NCBI GenBank assembly: GCA_040182905.1
Contig: JARQWU010000011.1
Span: forward strand, 1-64,000
DNA from: Barthelona sp. PAP020
Lineage: Eukaryota; Metamonada: BaSk clade
Length of the DNA stretch: 64,000 bases
Direction of reading: 5' to 3'
Shown one piece after another: positions 29,070 through 38,800 of the stretch. The notes below the pieces were generated by a model. The model was not told the DNA's origin and did not search any database. It saw only the letters and a list, made by a program, of their open reading frames with translations. How positions within the stretch are numbered: the first letter of the stretch is position 1; the number at the start of each line of letters is the position of its first letter. The position numbers were made by a program, and so were the translations under genes.

Positions 29070-29388
29070 TGAATTTGAAGTTCAAATCATGACCCCTGAA
29101 AGAAAAGTTACAAAGCTTCAAAACATAAATTCAAGAAAAACACCTGGTAAAACACCAAAAGCAAAATTACCTCCTCGTACTGGCAAAAAATCTTCGGAGA
29201 GTATTGAGGTTGCTACACCATATAAACAAATAGAAATGGATATGGATATGAAAACTCCTGTTAGAAGAAGACGTCCTGCCAAACCTCCCATTACTCCTAA
29301 AAATCCTAATACACCCAAAAGAAGATTAAGAAGCAATTCTCCAAGTCGTAGGCTTACAATAGATGAAAGAGAAGAACTTTATAAATGA
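28090..29388 (+). CDS. RRP1: ribosomal RNA processing protein 1 (RRP1/Nop52), one intron
   Basis: Exons 28090-28135 and 28175-29388 encode 419 residues; the 39-nt intron is GTATCT..TTCTAAC..TTTAG. The N-terminal Nop52 domain (about 1-215) includes 'QQIRFVKDLAHPSDEQIRLN' across the splice, 'IWEALYFCMWLTDKYGPQQE' and 'WGNIDKHRLDKYYYLMRVML', corresponding to the 'LWKGLFYCMWMSDKP' and 'IDRLRLDKFYxLVR' signatures. The C-terminal third has a run of Glu from about residue 302, encoded by GAA repeats at 29031-29067, and then a basic Lys/Pro/Thr-rich tail with TP sites. RRP1 acts in the nucleolus in 60S subunit maturation (27S to 25S/28S processing). The stop is TGA. Confidence 0.88.
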
Positions 29389-29448
29389 TTGGAAAGTTTC
29401 TGTTTGCGATAAATCTTTACGATTACAACTTCCTTTTTTCTTTGTCAT

Positions 29449-30117
29449 ATGTATTCCATTTCGTCATTATTGTTGACATTATTATTATTTTATGATGTAC
29501 TTTCTAGTCAATGCAAATTTCAATTGGATAGGGAAATAACATACGATTCCAATTTTATTAGTGAAAAACCTTTCAAGGTTACAGTTCAAACAAAGTTAAA
29601 TGAAAGTTTGGAATTTACTATTGCATGATGCAATTCAGAAAAGGTGAAATGTCCGGGTTTTACTGGTTCATCAGTTTGTTACACAGATAAAAATGGTCAA
29701 TATCATTCAACAGGTGATGGAGAAACTATTTCATATGAAACTATGAAACAATTAACTGCCGGATATATATTTAAGCTCAATGATGGAGAACAATGTGAAA
29801 CAACCAAAAATAAGAGTACTGTTGTTCAATGTTATTGTGACACATCTTCGACTTTAGTTAGCTTTGAAGAAGTTGATAAATGTGTTTATTCTTTTAGCAT
29901 CAAATCACCTACTTGTTGTCCAAATGGTGAACCGATGAACGTTAGCACAGTAATTTTATTATGCTTGTTGTTTATCATTATTGTTTATTCGATTTCGCAA
30001 GTTTTGTACAATATATTTTATTTAAACTTAAGTGGTTGGCAAGTTGTTCCTTTTTATAGTCAATTTAAAGGCCTGACAATATTATGGAATCATCATAGTG
30101 ATTACGAACAGTTATAA
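29449..30117 (+). CDS. mannose-6-phosphate-receptor-homology membrane protein with an in-frame TGA
   Basis: From the ATG at 29449 the frame encodes a signal peptide ('SISSLLLTLLLFYDVLSSQC') and a luminal domain. It meets TGA at 29626-29628 (codon 60) and continues open to a TAA at 30117, 222 residues in all besides the TGA. After the TGA come an MRH-like pattern of cysteines ('CNSEKVKCPGFTGSSVC', 'NDGEQCETT', 'QCYCD', 'KCVYSFSIKSPTCC'), a membrane span ('VILLCLLFIIIVYSISQVL') and a tail 'LNLSGWQVVPFYSQFKGL' that parallels the cytosolic tail of CD-MPR/Atg27 proteins. Such proteins sort glycoproteins between Golgi and endosomes or act in autophagy. The residue before the MRH cysteine is normally hydrophobic. 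Whether the TGA is a nonsense mutation, a sequence error, readthrough or selenocysteine is open. Confidence 0.6.
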
Positions 30118-30302
30118 ATGGTTTAGTGATAAAAAATATTTGTCTTCTTTTTTTTTCTGTTTTTCATTTTCAAATCAAAAAAAGTTTTTCCTTTTTTAAA
30201 TAATCCACCTTTATGTGTAACACAATCACCATAGAAAAAATGAAGATAATTTTTTGGAAACACAAAAAAATAAACTTTGTAATTCATTTATCAAACAAGG
30301 TA

Positions 30303-30953
30303 TTAAAAAACAATTAAAATGAATAAAAATAGGGCAACCAAAATTGCCAAAACAATCGCTGATTTTCTTTTTGATTTGGATATTTTTCCAAAAAACACAT
30401 CAGCATTACTTAATATTGAACCAAATGTTCCAACTCTATGATTTAAATTATTAATTTTATTTACATTATTGGTAATGCCATTCAAAGCCATATCACCTGC
30501 ATTAGATAATTCATAAGCTCTATTCACAATAGAAGATAAATTGGAAGGCTTAACTTGAGGGTTGGAAATTTCACTCATCAGTTCCTTTTTCTTTTTCAAA
30601 TTGTCAATCCTGTTTTTAACTTGAGCATAATCAGCCTTTAGTCCATCTAGATATGTTTTATGTCTTCTAATGTTTTGTTGAAGCATTCCAGACAATTCTT
30701 GTTTGGAATGTTGTTCAACAAAAGAATTATTCAATGAAATTAACCTTTGTAATAAAGTTTCAATTTCATTTTCATAATCATCACAACATTTAACTATTTC
30801 TTGAAATTCTTCATTCGAACTTTGAGATATTGTAGGAGTTAATTTCGAATAATTCAATAATTTTGAATCAATTTCTTGTTCTAATTTCCTAATTTGATTT
30901 GTTTGTATGTCCCAATTGTTTTGACTGCCAGCAGGATCTGTTACAGTGGTCAT
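30303..30953 (-). CDS. GOSR1: Golgi SNARE GOS28/GOSR1-type (Qb)
   Basis: The 216-residue protein starts 'WDIQTNQIRKLEQEIDSKLL' after a short leader, closely matching the N-terminal 'WEDLRKQARQLENELDxKL' helix of GOS28. It continues through 'EIETLLQRLISLNN', ' RRHKTYLDGLKADYAQVKNR' and a Qb SNARE motif ('ALNGITNNVNKINNLNHRVG') to a C-terminal tail anchor ('SAIVLAILVALFLFILIVF'). GOS28 works in ER-to-Golgi and intra-Golgi fusion with syntaxin-5 and Ykt6. I start at the ATG at 30953; the frame continues upstream only from a TTG codon. Confidence 0.85.
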   Translation of the reverse strand: MTTVTDPAGSQNNWDIQTNQIRKLEQEIDSKLLNYSKLTPTISQSSNEEFQEIVKCCDDYENEIETLLQRLISLNNSFVEQHSKQELSGMLQQNIRRHKTYLDGLKADYAQVKNRIDNLKKKKELMSEISNPQVKPSNLSSIVNRAYELSNAGDMALNGITNNVNKINNLNHRVGTFGSILSNADVFFGKISKSKRKSAIVLAILVALFLFILIVF

Positions 30954-31198
30954 ATATAATAAAAAACTTTGTGTGATTTTATTTTTCAATTGAATCTATC
31001 AATCTTACTTTTACTTTTTAAGCTAATAAATACTTTAAACTTTACCATTTGTTGTTATTTCGACATTTTTGTCCACAATTAAAAAGATAAGCACTTCTTT
31101 GTTTGATAATAGGAAGATACAAAGATCTTTAATTCATTGGAGTTATTTCCTGGATGTAAATTTCAAAGTTATGCATATTTCCTATTTTTTTGAAAATT

Positions 31199-32344
31199 TT
31201 ATTCATCATCTTTTACAGGTTCTCGTTTAAAAGTTTGTTGTTCAATATTTCTCATTAAAGTATCATATCTTAGATGACATTGTTTATCCGTTCTTTTTTC
31301 AACATATTTTGCAATTACACTCCATTGATTTGGTCCAATAATTTCAACTGCTTGCAATAAACGATTATCTTCTTCTTCAGACCAAGGTCCCTTCTTTAGA
31401 TCTGGATTCAGCACTTTTTCCCAATGTCGCAAAATTTGCTGATCAGTTCTTGTTTGGAGGTATTTTGATATTAATGTCCAGTTTCCAACGCCATATTTTT
31501 CAATTAAACTTATTAATAAGACGTCTTCTTCAGTTGTCCAAGGTCCTTTTTTTATTAAACTATCATTTGCAATCTTTTTTCTTTTATTCAATACTCTACA
31601 ATACCGATATCTGCATTGAATTTCTGTTCGACCAGGTAATTTGTTTGCAACTTGTTTCCAATTTTGTACTCCCTTTTCTTCAACCTCAACCAATAATATC
31701 TCATCTTCTTCTTGTGTCCAATGCCCCTTTTTAATTGATGGATCAAGAACTCGATAGAAATGATGTTTAATTAAATCTTCTTTTCTTTGCAATTCATTTG
31801 AGAGAATTTTAAATGCATTAATATCATACAATAATAGCATTTCAATCATCCTTTTGTTTTCATTTAAAGTCCAAGGTTTTGTCCCTGTCTTTTTTGTCTT
31901 GTTTCGATTTCTTACTTTAAGGTCATCATAATCCATTGTAAAGATGGAAATGTTTGAATCTTCTTGTTTTATTAATTCTTCATCTTCTTCAAAAGCAAAA
32001 GGCAGAATATAATTCTTTAGTGAGAATTGTTCAACTTTCGAAAGGCCTTCATTTTTCGATAATTCATTTAAAAAGCTTCCAACAGTTTGCTTTGTCAAAA
32101 TTTCAGTAGCTCTTTTTAGTGAATTTAAAGATTTTGGATTTCTTGAGCACAAATCTAGAATTTTATCAATAGATTCTTCACTTTCTTTCAAAAAACGTTT
32201 CCAATCTTTCAATAATTGGTCAACAACAATATATAAAGATAAATTATTTGGAATTGGATAATTTCCAATTCCCAGCAAATCAGTGGGGGTTAAATTTTTG
32301 CAATTCACCACAGGATTTGTGAAAAAACAAAACGAATTGTTCAT
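31199..32344 (-). CDS. multi-repeat Myb protein, SNAPC4-like
   Basis: The 381-residue protein has four tandem Myb/SANT repeats at about 156-203 (degenerate), 207-255, 267-317 and 322-370. The last three keep the spaced tryptophans ('GHWTQEEDEILLVEVEEKGV', 'GPWTTEEDVLLISLIEKYGV', 'GPWSEEEDNRLLQAVEIIGP'). The N-terminal 150 residues are helical and not Myb. Four-plus repeats preceded by a helical region is the plan of SNAPC4/SNAP190, which binds the proximal sequence element of snRNA genes, while c-Myb-type factors usually have two or three repeats and an activation tail. The protein ends right after the last repeat. The SNAPC4 identity is inference; a CDC5-like or plant-type Myb is less likely because those carry two or three repeats. 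Confidence 0.62.
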   Translation of the reverse strand: MNNSFCFFTNPVVNCKNLTPTDLLGIGNYPIPNNLSLYIVVDQLLKDWKRFLKESEESIDKILDLCSRNPKSLNSLKRATEILTKQTVGSFLNELSKNEGLSKVEQFSLKNYILPFAFEEDEELIKQEDSNISIFTMDYDDLKVRNRNKTKKTGTKPWTLNENKRMIEMLLLYDINAFKILSNELQRKEDLIKHHFYRVLDPSIKKGHWTQEEDEILLVEVEEKGVQNWKQVANKLPGRTEIQCRYRYCRVLNKRKKIANDSLIKKGPWTTEEDVLLISLIEKYGVGNWTLISKYLQTRTDQQILRHWEKVLNPDLKKGPWSEEEDNRLLQAVEIIGPNQWSVIAKYVEKRTDKQCHLRYDTLMRNIEQQTFKREPVKDDE

Positions 32345-33109
32345 TTGCTATGATATATTTCTTAAATAATAATTTAAAGTGGTCAATTTTTGGTTATTAT
32401 TCTTTGCGATGATTGATACTTCATACATCGCAAGGTTATCAAATTTTTCAAAAATGACTTAATGTTTTGATTATATCCTATTAGTGTTTGTAAATATAAC
32501 AAGAAAGGGAAATCTTGAATGTTTTGAAAAAAAATTGGATGATTCACTGTAGATGTTGAAATGCAATTTCACATCAAAGCTAATTTATTTTAAAGATTCC
32601 CCTTTTTGAATTTCTTAACTTTCAAACAACTTTTATTTCAAATATTTATTATTATAAAAAAAGGAGAGTGATGTCAACAAAAATCATCAGCAGCAGAAAA
32701 AAGTTTTTGAATTTCCCTTACTGTTTACATCGGGAGTTATCTTTTGTCAAAAATCAATCCATATTGGTTTGTTCATATTCAGTTTTTGACGAAAGACAAA
32801 TTGTTGCCAAATGATGAAACTCATCTTTGATGATGCAAAATGTTATTTTTTGATAGTTTCAACTTTCAATGATATTAGTTTCAATAAAAGAAACGGTATA
32901 CAATAAAAGAAAAGATATTATGTTTTTTCAATTAACGGCTTTCATTAGATATTCCATTGAAGCTTAAATTCCCTTGGCCAAATGTCGAAACCACAAAAGC
33001 TACAAATACACAGACAATAGTATAAATTTCTTGTTATTAATTGATTGAAGCAAAATTCAAGTGTGCAAAGAAATTTTATTGGTGACTGATTACTGCTATA
33101 AAATGAAAC
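32345..33109. other. 765-bp intergenic region without recognised features
   Basis: AT-rich, no supported frame on either strand and no match to the repeat families described here. Confidence 0.35.
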
Positions 33110-33388
33110 ATGAAGCTCTCTTTACTTTAGTAAATTTTTAATTGCTGCAGTTGGATTTTTCTTGTTCTTAACTGCATTGATCAAGAAAAGGAACTGATCA
33201 ACAGAACATCACAAACAATAGCTGATCAAATGCAAGAAAATAGCGATAACTTGGGTGGTAATTTTGGAAATGATCAAATGAATTTCACAATAATTGTTGA
33301 AGTTTGCTGTTGCCTTCAATTCTGTTTAATGGTTTTAGCTTTACTATTTAAAAATATTTCTGCTCCAGGTGTCGAGCATATAGAATAA
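33110..33388 (+). CDS. candidate 85-aa secretory/membrane protein with a 21-nt intron
   Basis: An ATG at 33110 opens a frame that hits TAG at 33128-33130 after six codons. If the 21-nt stretch 33130-33150 (GTAAATT..GCTGCAG) is removed, the frame joins a 78-codon open frame ending TAA at 33386-33388. The product would start with a signal-peptide-like 'MKLSLLYWIFLVLNC', have a polar Gln/Asn-rich segment with an NRT and an NFT glycosylation site, then a membrane span with cysteines ('VCCCLQFCLMVLALLF') and a short tail. The intron is shorter than the 36-43 nt introns elsewhere here, so the model is tentative. The second exon alone is open far longer than expected by chance in this composition. 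Confidence 0.35.
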
Positions 33389-33465
33389 TTTTGGCCTTTT
33401 TTAACAGCTTGATAGTGATAAATGGAATGAGTCTTACGATTTAGAAACTTTTCCATACCAAACTT

Positions 33466-33807
33466 TTACACCAAAGAAAGACCACTATCCGTCTGCACAA
33501 TTAAAAAAAAAACTGCTTTTAATGAGAAATTTGGCATTTTGAGAAACAAGGAAACAGGCTTATCAGTTGTCAAAAGGGAAAACGTAAGTGCCTCATTAGT
33601 ATCTTTGAGTTTGAAATAATACATAAACTGATTGACTCCCGAATTTTCCCTTTTTGGAATTGGTTTTTTAATGGGCTTTTTCCTTTCATCAACTAATTTT
33701 TTTTTTGCTGAATTTTTCTGTTGTTTGTCTGTTTTTCTTCCTTTTAAATAAAAATTAATGCAAAGAAGAAAATCATTTCCACAATAGTTCTTTGATTGTT
33801 TCTTCAT
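33466..33807 (-). CDS. hypothetical basic protein, 113 aa
   Basis: An ATG-initiated frame of 113 codons with a Lys-rich middle ('SAKKKLVDERKKPIKKPIPK') and a C-terminal part with alternating strands ('FSLLTTDKPVSLFLKMPNFS'). It lies between a candidate small gene and DGAT2 and is divergent from DGAT2 by 124 bp, which favours a real gene. I considered SRP14 because of the length and the basic KPIPK segment, but order and signature residues do not fit. No function assigned. Confidence 0.4.
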   Translation of the reverse strand: MKKQSKNYCGNDFLLCINFYLKGRKTDKQQKNSAKKKLVDERKKPIKKPIPKRENSGVNQFMYYFKLKDTNEALTFSLLTTDKPVSLFLKMPNFSLKAVFFLIVQTDSGLSLV

Positions 33808-33931
33808 TATCTTTATTTTAACATCAATGTAATTCCTTCAGTTTCTTGTTTATTTTATAATCAAAACAAAGTGAAAATCAGTGTATAAATTCTTGTGAAT
33901 TATTTCATTTGTTTTTAAAAACAAACTCAAA

Positions 33932-34924
33932 ATGATGAAATATTTGCCAAAAAAAGACCCATGGTTAACTTTTAGAGCTTGCATGTGTTTTGCCAGACAA
34001 TATTTGGGTGTCTTTTTGTATCCTTTGATATGTCTTTTAACATTTGTTTTTGTTGGATCTAAATTGGCTGTAATTTTAGCCATAATCGGAGCAAGTATTC
34101 CCCAAATATTACAATTATTTGAAAGTAATCGAATTGGGGGTGGTTATGATGCAAATTGGGTCAGACAATATGGAATTCACAATAAACCTTTAATGGAATA
34201 TTTAGATTTTGAAATTATTTTTGAAGACGAAGATGAAATTGCTGAGTTAATTGATAAGGAACAACAATGTATATATTCCATTCATCCACATGGTTTTTGG
34301 TTTATTGGACTTTCTTTACTTGTTCAAAGCATGCATATGATGTTTGATAAATTTAGAAGTCGTGTTGTTGCTCTTCATACTACTTTCTATTTTCCTTTTT
34401 ATCGTGAAAGTATTTTAAAGGCAGGTGGCATTTATTCAGATTATTACTCTATAAATAAATGTATAAAAACTTTTAAAAATTCAAATATGATGTTTTTACC
34501 AGGTGGACTAGCGGAAATTTTTTTATCTCAACCCAAAAAGTTATCAGTACTTGTAAAAAGAAGAAAAGGGTTCGTGCGCATGGCTGTGATGCATAATTTG
34601 CCTTTGATTCCTGTGATAATGTTTGGAGAAAATGAGTTGTTTGAAAATCCATCCTTTTTAGAGAAGTTTAGAAAAAAGGTGTCAAATTTTACAAAACTTC
34701 CATTCTCTCCATTTATTGGAAATTGGTTGTTCTTTCCTTTCGAAAGACCTGTTAAATGTGTGATTGGAAAACCTATTTATCCTAAAGAGTTCTTTGCTGA
34801 AAGAGATACCTTTGAGTCAATAGTTAATGCCATGCATGATCATTATTGTGAACGTTTGATCGATTTGTTTGAGAATTTTAAGGAAGCTGCAACTTATCCC
34901 AATTTAGAGTTTAATTTAGTTTAA
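33932..34924 (+). CDS. DGAT2: diacylglycerol/monoacylglycerol acyltransferase, DGAT2 family
   Basis: The 330-residue protein has a membrane hairpin near the N-terminus (about 25-66, 'QYLGVFLYPLICLLTFVFV', 'AVILAIIGASIPQILQLF'), then the family's catalytic motif 'HPHG' at about 118-121 and 'MFLPGGLAE', the equivalent of the 'xPGGxxE' block. Also present are 'RRKGFVRMAV' and 'PLIPVIMFGENELF', typical of DGAT2. DGAT2 enzymes sit on the ER and lipid droplets and transfer an acyl group from acyl-CoA to diacylglycerol to give triacylglycerol; MOGAT and wax-synthase relatives share the motif. The two ATGs at 33932 and 33935 are both acceptable starts. Confidence 0.92.
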   Translation: MMKYLPKKDPWLTFRACMCFARQYLGVFLYPLICLLTFVFVGSKLAVILAIIGASIPQILQLFESNRIGGGYDANWVRQYGIHNKPLMEYLDFEIIFEDEDEIAELIDKEQQCIYSIHPHGFWFIGLSLLVQSMHMMFDKFRSRVVALHTTFYFPFYRESILKAGGIYSDYYSINKCIKTFKNSNMMFLPGGLAEIFLSQPKKLSVLVKRRKGFVRMAVMHNLPLIPVIMFGENELFENPSFLEKFRKKVSNFTKLPFSPFIGNWLFFPFERPVKCVIGKPIYPKEFFAERDTFESIVNAMHDHYCERLIDLFENFKEAATYPNLEFNLV

Positions 34925-35374
34925 ATATAGAATTTGTGAGGTTTATAGGTAGATTTGTGAATTTGTGGATTTTATTTTGTGAATTTGTTTGATGTTTGAT
35001 TGGTTTCGTGGTGATAAATTTATTTGCAATTTTTTTTCCTTTAAACAAAAAATTTTCCAATACTTTCCAAACTTCATATTGGGACCTGAAGAAATCAGTA
35101 AATAACATACTTTTACCTTTAATCGTATTGAGAAGGGAATCTAGCTTTCCTCAAATGAAACGCTCAGGCTTAGCTGTTTTATTTTTAAGGGTGTTCAACA
35201 AAGAGAGTTGCACTGTAGAGTATGTCAATCTATTGCAGTACTAATTATTCAAAAGTGCAAAAAAGATCCCAGTTTTTTATTTGTCCTAATTGTGATGTAA
35301 CAATTCTTGCAATTTATATTTAAAAGGTCAAAAAATTCTGAAGTGGAATGGGATGAAGTTTGGTATTGAAGGAA
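34925..35374. other. intergenic sequence before a repeat
   Basis: AT-rich, no supported gene. The 82-codon frame at 34996-35244 has no recognisable content and shadows T-rich sequence. Confidence 0.35.
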
Positions 35375-35698
35375 TTATTTCCAAGCCAAGAAGCACTGTG
35401 GTATGACTGCATAAAAGAGAATATTGTTTGTTTGGTTAAAGGTTTTCGAGGCCCGATTGATCTGTTGAAAAACTTTAGATTTTCAAAGGAAAAGTTCAAA
35501 CTTTAAAATTTTGCTTTTGCAAAAATACAAAAAGATAGGAATGAAGAATTTCTCCGAAATTCTCCTACTTGATCGTTCCAATTACATTTCAGTCCCTCAA
35601 TTCCCCTCGTGAGATTATGACTGAAATCTGCTAGAATGGGTTTTCCGAGTTTACTTTCTTTGTAAATATATATAGTTGTTTCACAACTGGACCAAAAG
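35375..35698 (+). repeat. family A repeat, full-length copy
   Basis: It begins TTATTTCCAAGCCAAGAAGC, contains GGTTAAAGGTTTTCGAGGCC about 60 bp in, and ends with the hairpin AGTTGTTTCACAACTGGACC. Internal self-complementary blocks include GAATTTCTCCGAAATTC and ATTTCAGTC..GACTGAAAT. It carries no frame of its own and lies between DGAT2 and the subtilisin gene. Confidence 0.8.
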
Positions 35699-35835
35699 AG
35701 CAGCAACAGAAAATTTCCTTTCTGAAAGAATAATTGTTCAGGAAATTGATCTCTTTTTTTTTGATTGAAAAATATTTCAAAATTGACAAATAATTGATGG
35801 AAAAATAAAAGAAAGAAAAGAAAAAATAAAGATAT

Positions 35836-38800
35836 TCAATTAAAATGTGATTTATTCCTCTTAAAAAAATAAAAAACAAGAAAACATACAATAAATACGA
35901 TCAAAGGAAGCAATAAATGTTTGGAAATTAATAACATTGAAGATGTATTCTTTGATAACATGACAAACCCATCTTCAAAAGAACAATCACAAATCAAAGT
36001 GTTTTCAAAATATACAGTTGAACAATAACTATTCCAAGATTCGGAACTGTCAACAACAAAACACGAATAATCATCCAAAAGCGCAACATCATTGATAATT
36101 TTTGAAGAAACTTTTGGTGTTAATTCTCCAAAAGATCTGGACAACCTCTTAGACTGAATATTATTTGAACTTATGGCAAAAATATACATGAATAAATCAT
36201 TTCGATCATCCAAATTCTTTTTATAAATGCCAATCCTCATCGACACTTTGTAATCAAAAGCAATATTCAATGAAGGGAAACTAATATTTGGTTCCGATGT
36301 TATTGTAACACATGATTCTAATGAACCCAATGTAAATTCGGTTTTAGCAAATGAATTGGACATTGCTATACAACCGATTAATTCTTTAATCAAACTGGGT
36401 TCAGTATTTGCATCAATATTGGAAAGAAGCGCTTTGGGTGCTAAAACACAGTATTGAGGTGTTAATAAAACACCAGCAAAACTTACTTCTGACTTAGCGT
36501 TCATTTTTCCATTTATCATTTTCAAATGCTCAAAAATGGTATTGGCTGTGTCAGAAAAGGAAAAATTGATGACACTTTCTTCATTTTTTTGTTCAAGAAA
36601 CATCAACAAAAAGCCATAGTTAAATATGTCCATACTATCAACAAAGATATCTTTACTGGAGGAAACATAAGGCATTTGCGTGAAATGAATCCATTCTTTA
36701 AAAACGCATGGTTGATGATCGTCATCATTGGCAAATATTTCAAACTTTAAAAAATATTCATCTTCAGCATCTATTGAAGCAAGAATAGAAGAAATATCAA
36801 AATATCCATAAAAAGTACTGTAATATTCAAAAAGTAATACACAATATGTTTGCTTACAAACTGAAATTTTCAAAAAAGTTAAAACTTTTGATGAAAACTT
36901 TGTTGAAACTGTCCAAAAATAAGAATTGTCATGAAAAGAAGTATCAAAAACAATATTGACACAGTATAATGATTTCAATTTCTTTGTTACCTCAATACCA
37001 TCTGTATTTTTTTGAATCGTAAACGGAATAGAATCAATAAATCCAGTTGATGTTTGAATAACGTATAACTCCAAATCAAAAACCTCAAAAGATGTAAAAA
37101 CATCCAACTCAAAAAAAAATAAAGAATCTTCTTGATTCTGTTTTGAAAAAATAAGACTATGAGAATGAGAGAATAGATTATAATCATCAATATTCTCACT
37201 AACAGAGCCATTAATAATCAAAATATTATCCTTTTGCTCAACACTAAAATCTGCAATGGGTGGTTCAATCTTCTTCTTCAACACATACTCTTTTGAATAT
37301 TGATGAGTTGCGTTTGAACATTTGATGGACAATATTGAATTTTGGGTTGATGAAATAGAATCATAGGGAACAAACAATACATTTCCAACAACATCAAACA
37401 TGGTTGCTGGTTTCAACTCTACTTCAAGATTTAAAGAACTTGAATCAATGACTATTGATGTGGTAAAACCAATAATATCCACATAAACAACAGATTCAAC
37501 AAATGTGGGCAAATAACATACATTTTGTTCAGCTTTAGTTAACGAAATGGTTGTTGAGATTATCTCAATATCCCCATTCAAGAAATACATGACAATATCA
37601 ACAGATAAAACACTATTATTGTTTAATGATAGGTCAATAGTAAAAGAAGTAAAGCTGATCATTTCATAATCAACGTTCTCTCCTTCAATTGCAATATTCT
37701 TTGTATGAATTGAATAGATCATGTTTGATGTTTCACCAACAATGGTAACCAAATATCTGTTTGAAGAAAGAGGATGCGCAACGTAACCAATTGATGGAAT
37801 CACTTTATCAATGTTTGGCCACACTTCCAAAGTGATATTGTCATTGAAATAAAGTGACCTTTTCCCCACATCATTAATAGCATATATAACATCAGACCTT
37901 GGCACAAGTAATAGAATAGATGAATTTAGACGGGAAGAAGCAGATGGAACAATACTGAGATATGTTTTGTCCACATTAATCTCAGCTTCATCTCCCAACA
38001 TCTGACAAGTAGAATTTTCAAAGATAAAAAGACATGGCAAAGAATTCATTTCACTCTCGTCCTGAATCACAATATTCTCTGAAAATTCTATGGAAATCAT
38101 ACCACACAAGCTTATTCTGGCATTGACTATGAATAAATCTTCAATTGGACAAAAATTATACTTTGAACCACATCCTGCATCCAAGTTATGACATGTTCGT
38201 GTTAACGCACAATATGTGCATTTTCCTGAATTTCCACAACTTTCACAATTAACATAATCTTCACATGTGTCTATTCTTCGATTGCAAACGCTACCATCCC
38301 AACCTTTTTCACATGAACATTTCCCATCGATCAACTTTCCATGAAGACAACCAATTTCATCCAGAGAAATAAGATCATACCTTGCAATAAAACCTGTATA
38401 ACTATTATATGTGTCAGAACTGAATGTGGCATTAGTAAAATCTTCCAACACCAACACAATAGATGAAGATCGATAAAATATGGAAATGTTTCCCCAAACA
38501 TTCAGATTTGTCGAATTCAAAACTTCTCCAAAATCAGCAGAAGTTGAAGCATCCAACATCCCTGATAAACCAGCATAGAATAAACGATCTCCAACAAAAG
38601 TGTAAAACTCAAGCTTATCATACACTAGTTCCAAATCCATTTCAGTGATAGTAATCAACAAAAGGGGATTTAATGACGAAAACGTGGGAATGATTACAAA
38701 TTTACAAAAGGTATCTCCCAAATATCTGGAATAATCTTGATGAGTCTTGAAAACGCCATAATCATTTTCAAAATATTGAATGGACTTACACCTCCAATAA

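Noticed and set aside
29449-30117. Alternative genetic code with TGA as a sense codon
   Set aside because: Intact genes in the window end in TGA (IFT54, RRP1, MTMR, DEAH helicase), so TGA is a stop here.
33466-33807. SRP14 identity for the basic 113-aa protein
   Set aside because: Only the length and one KPIPK segment are similar; order and conserved positions do not match.
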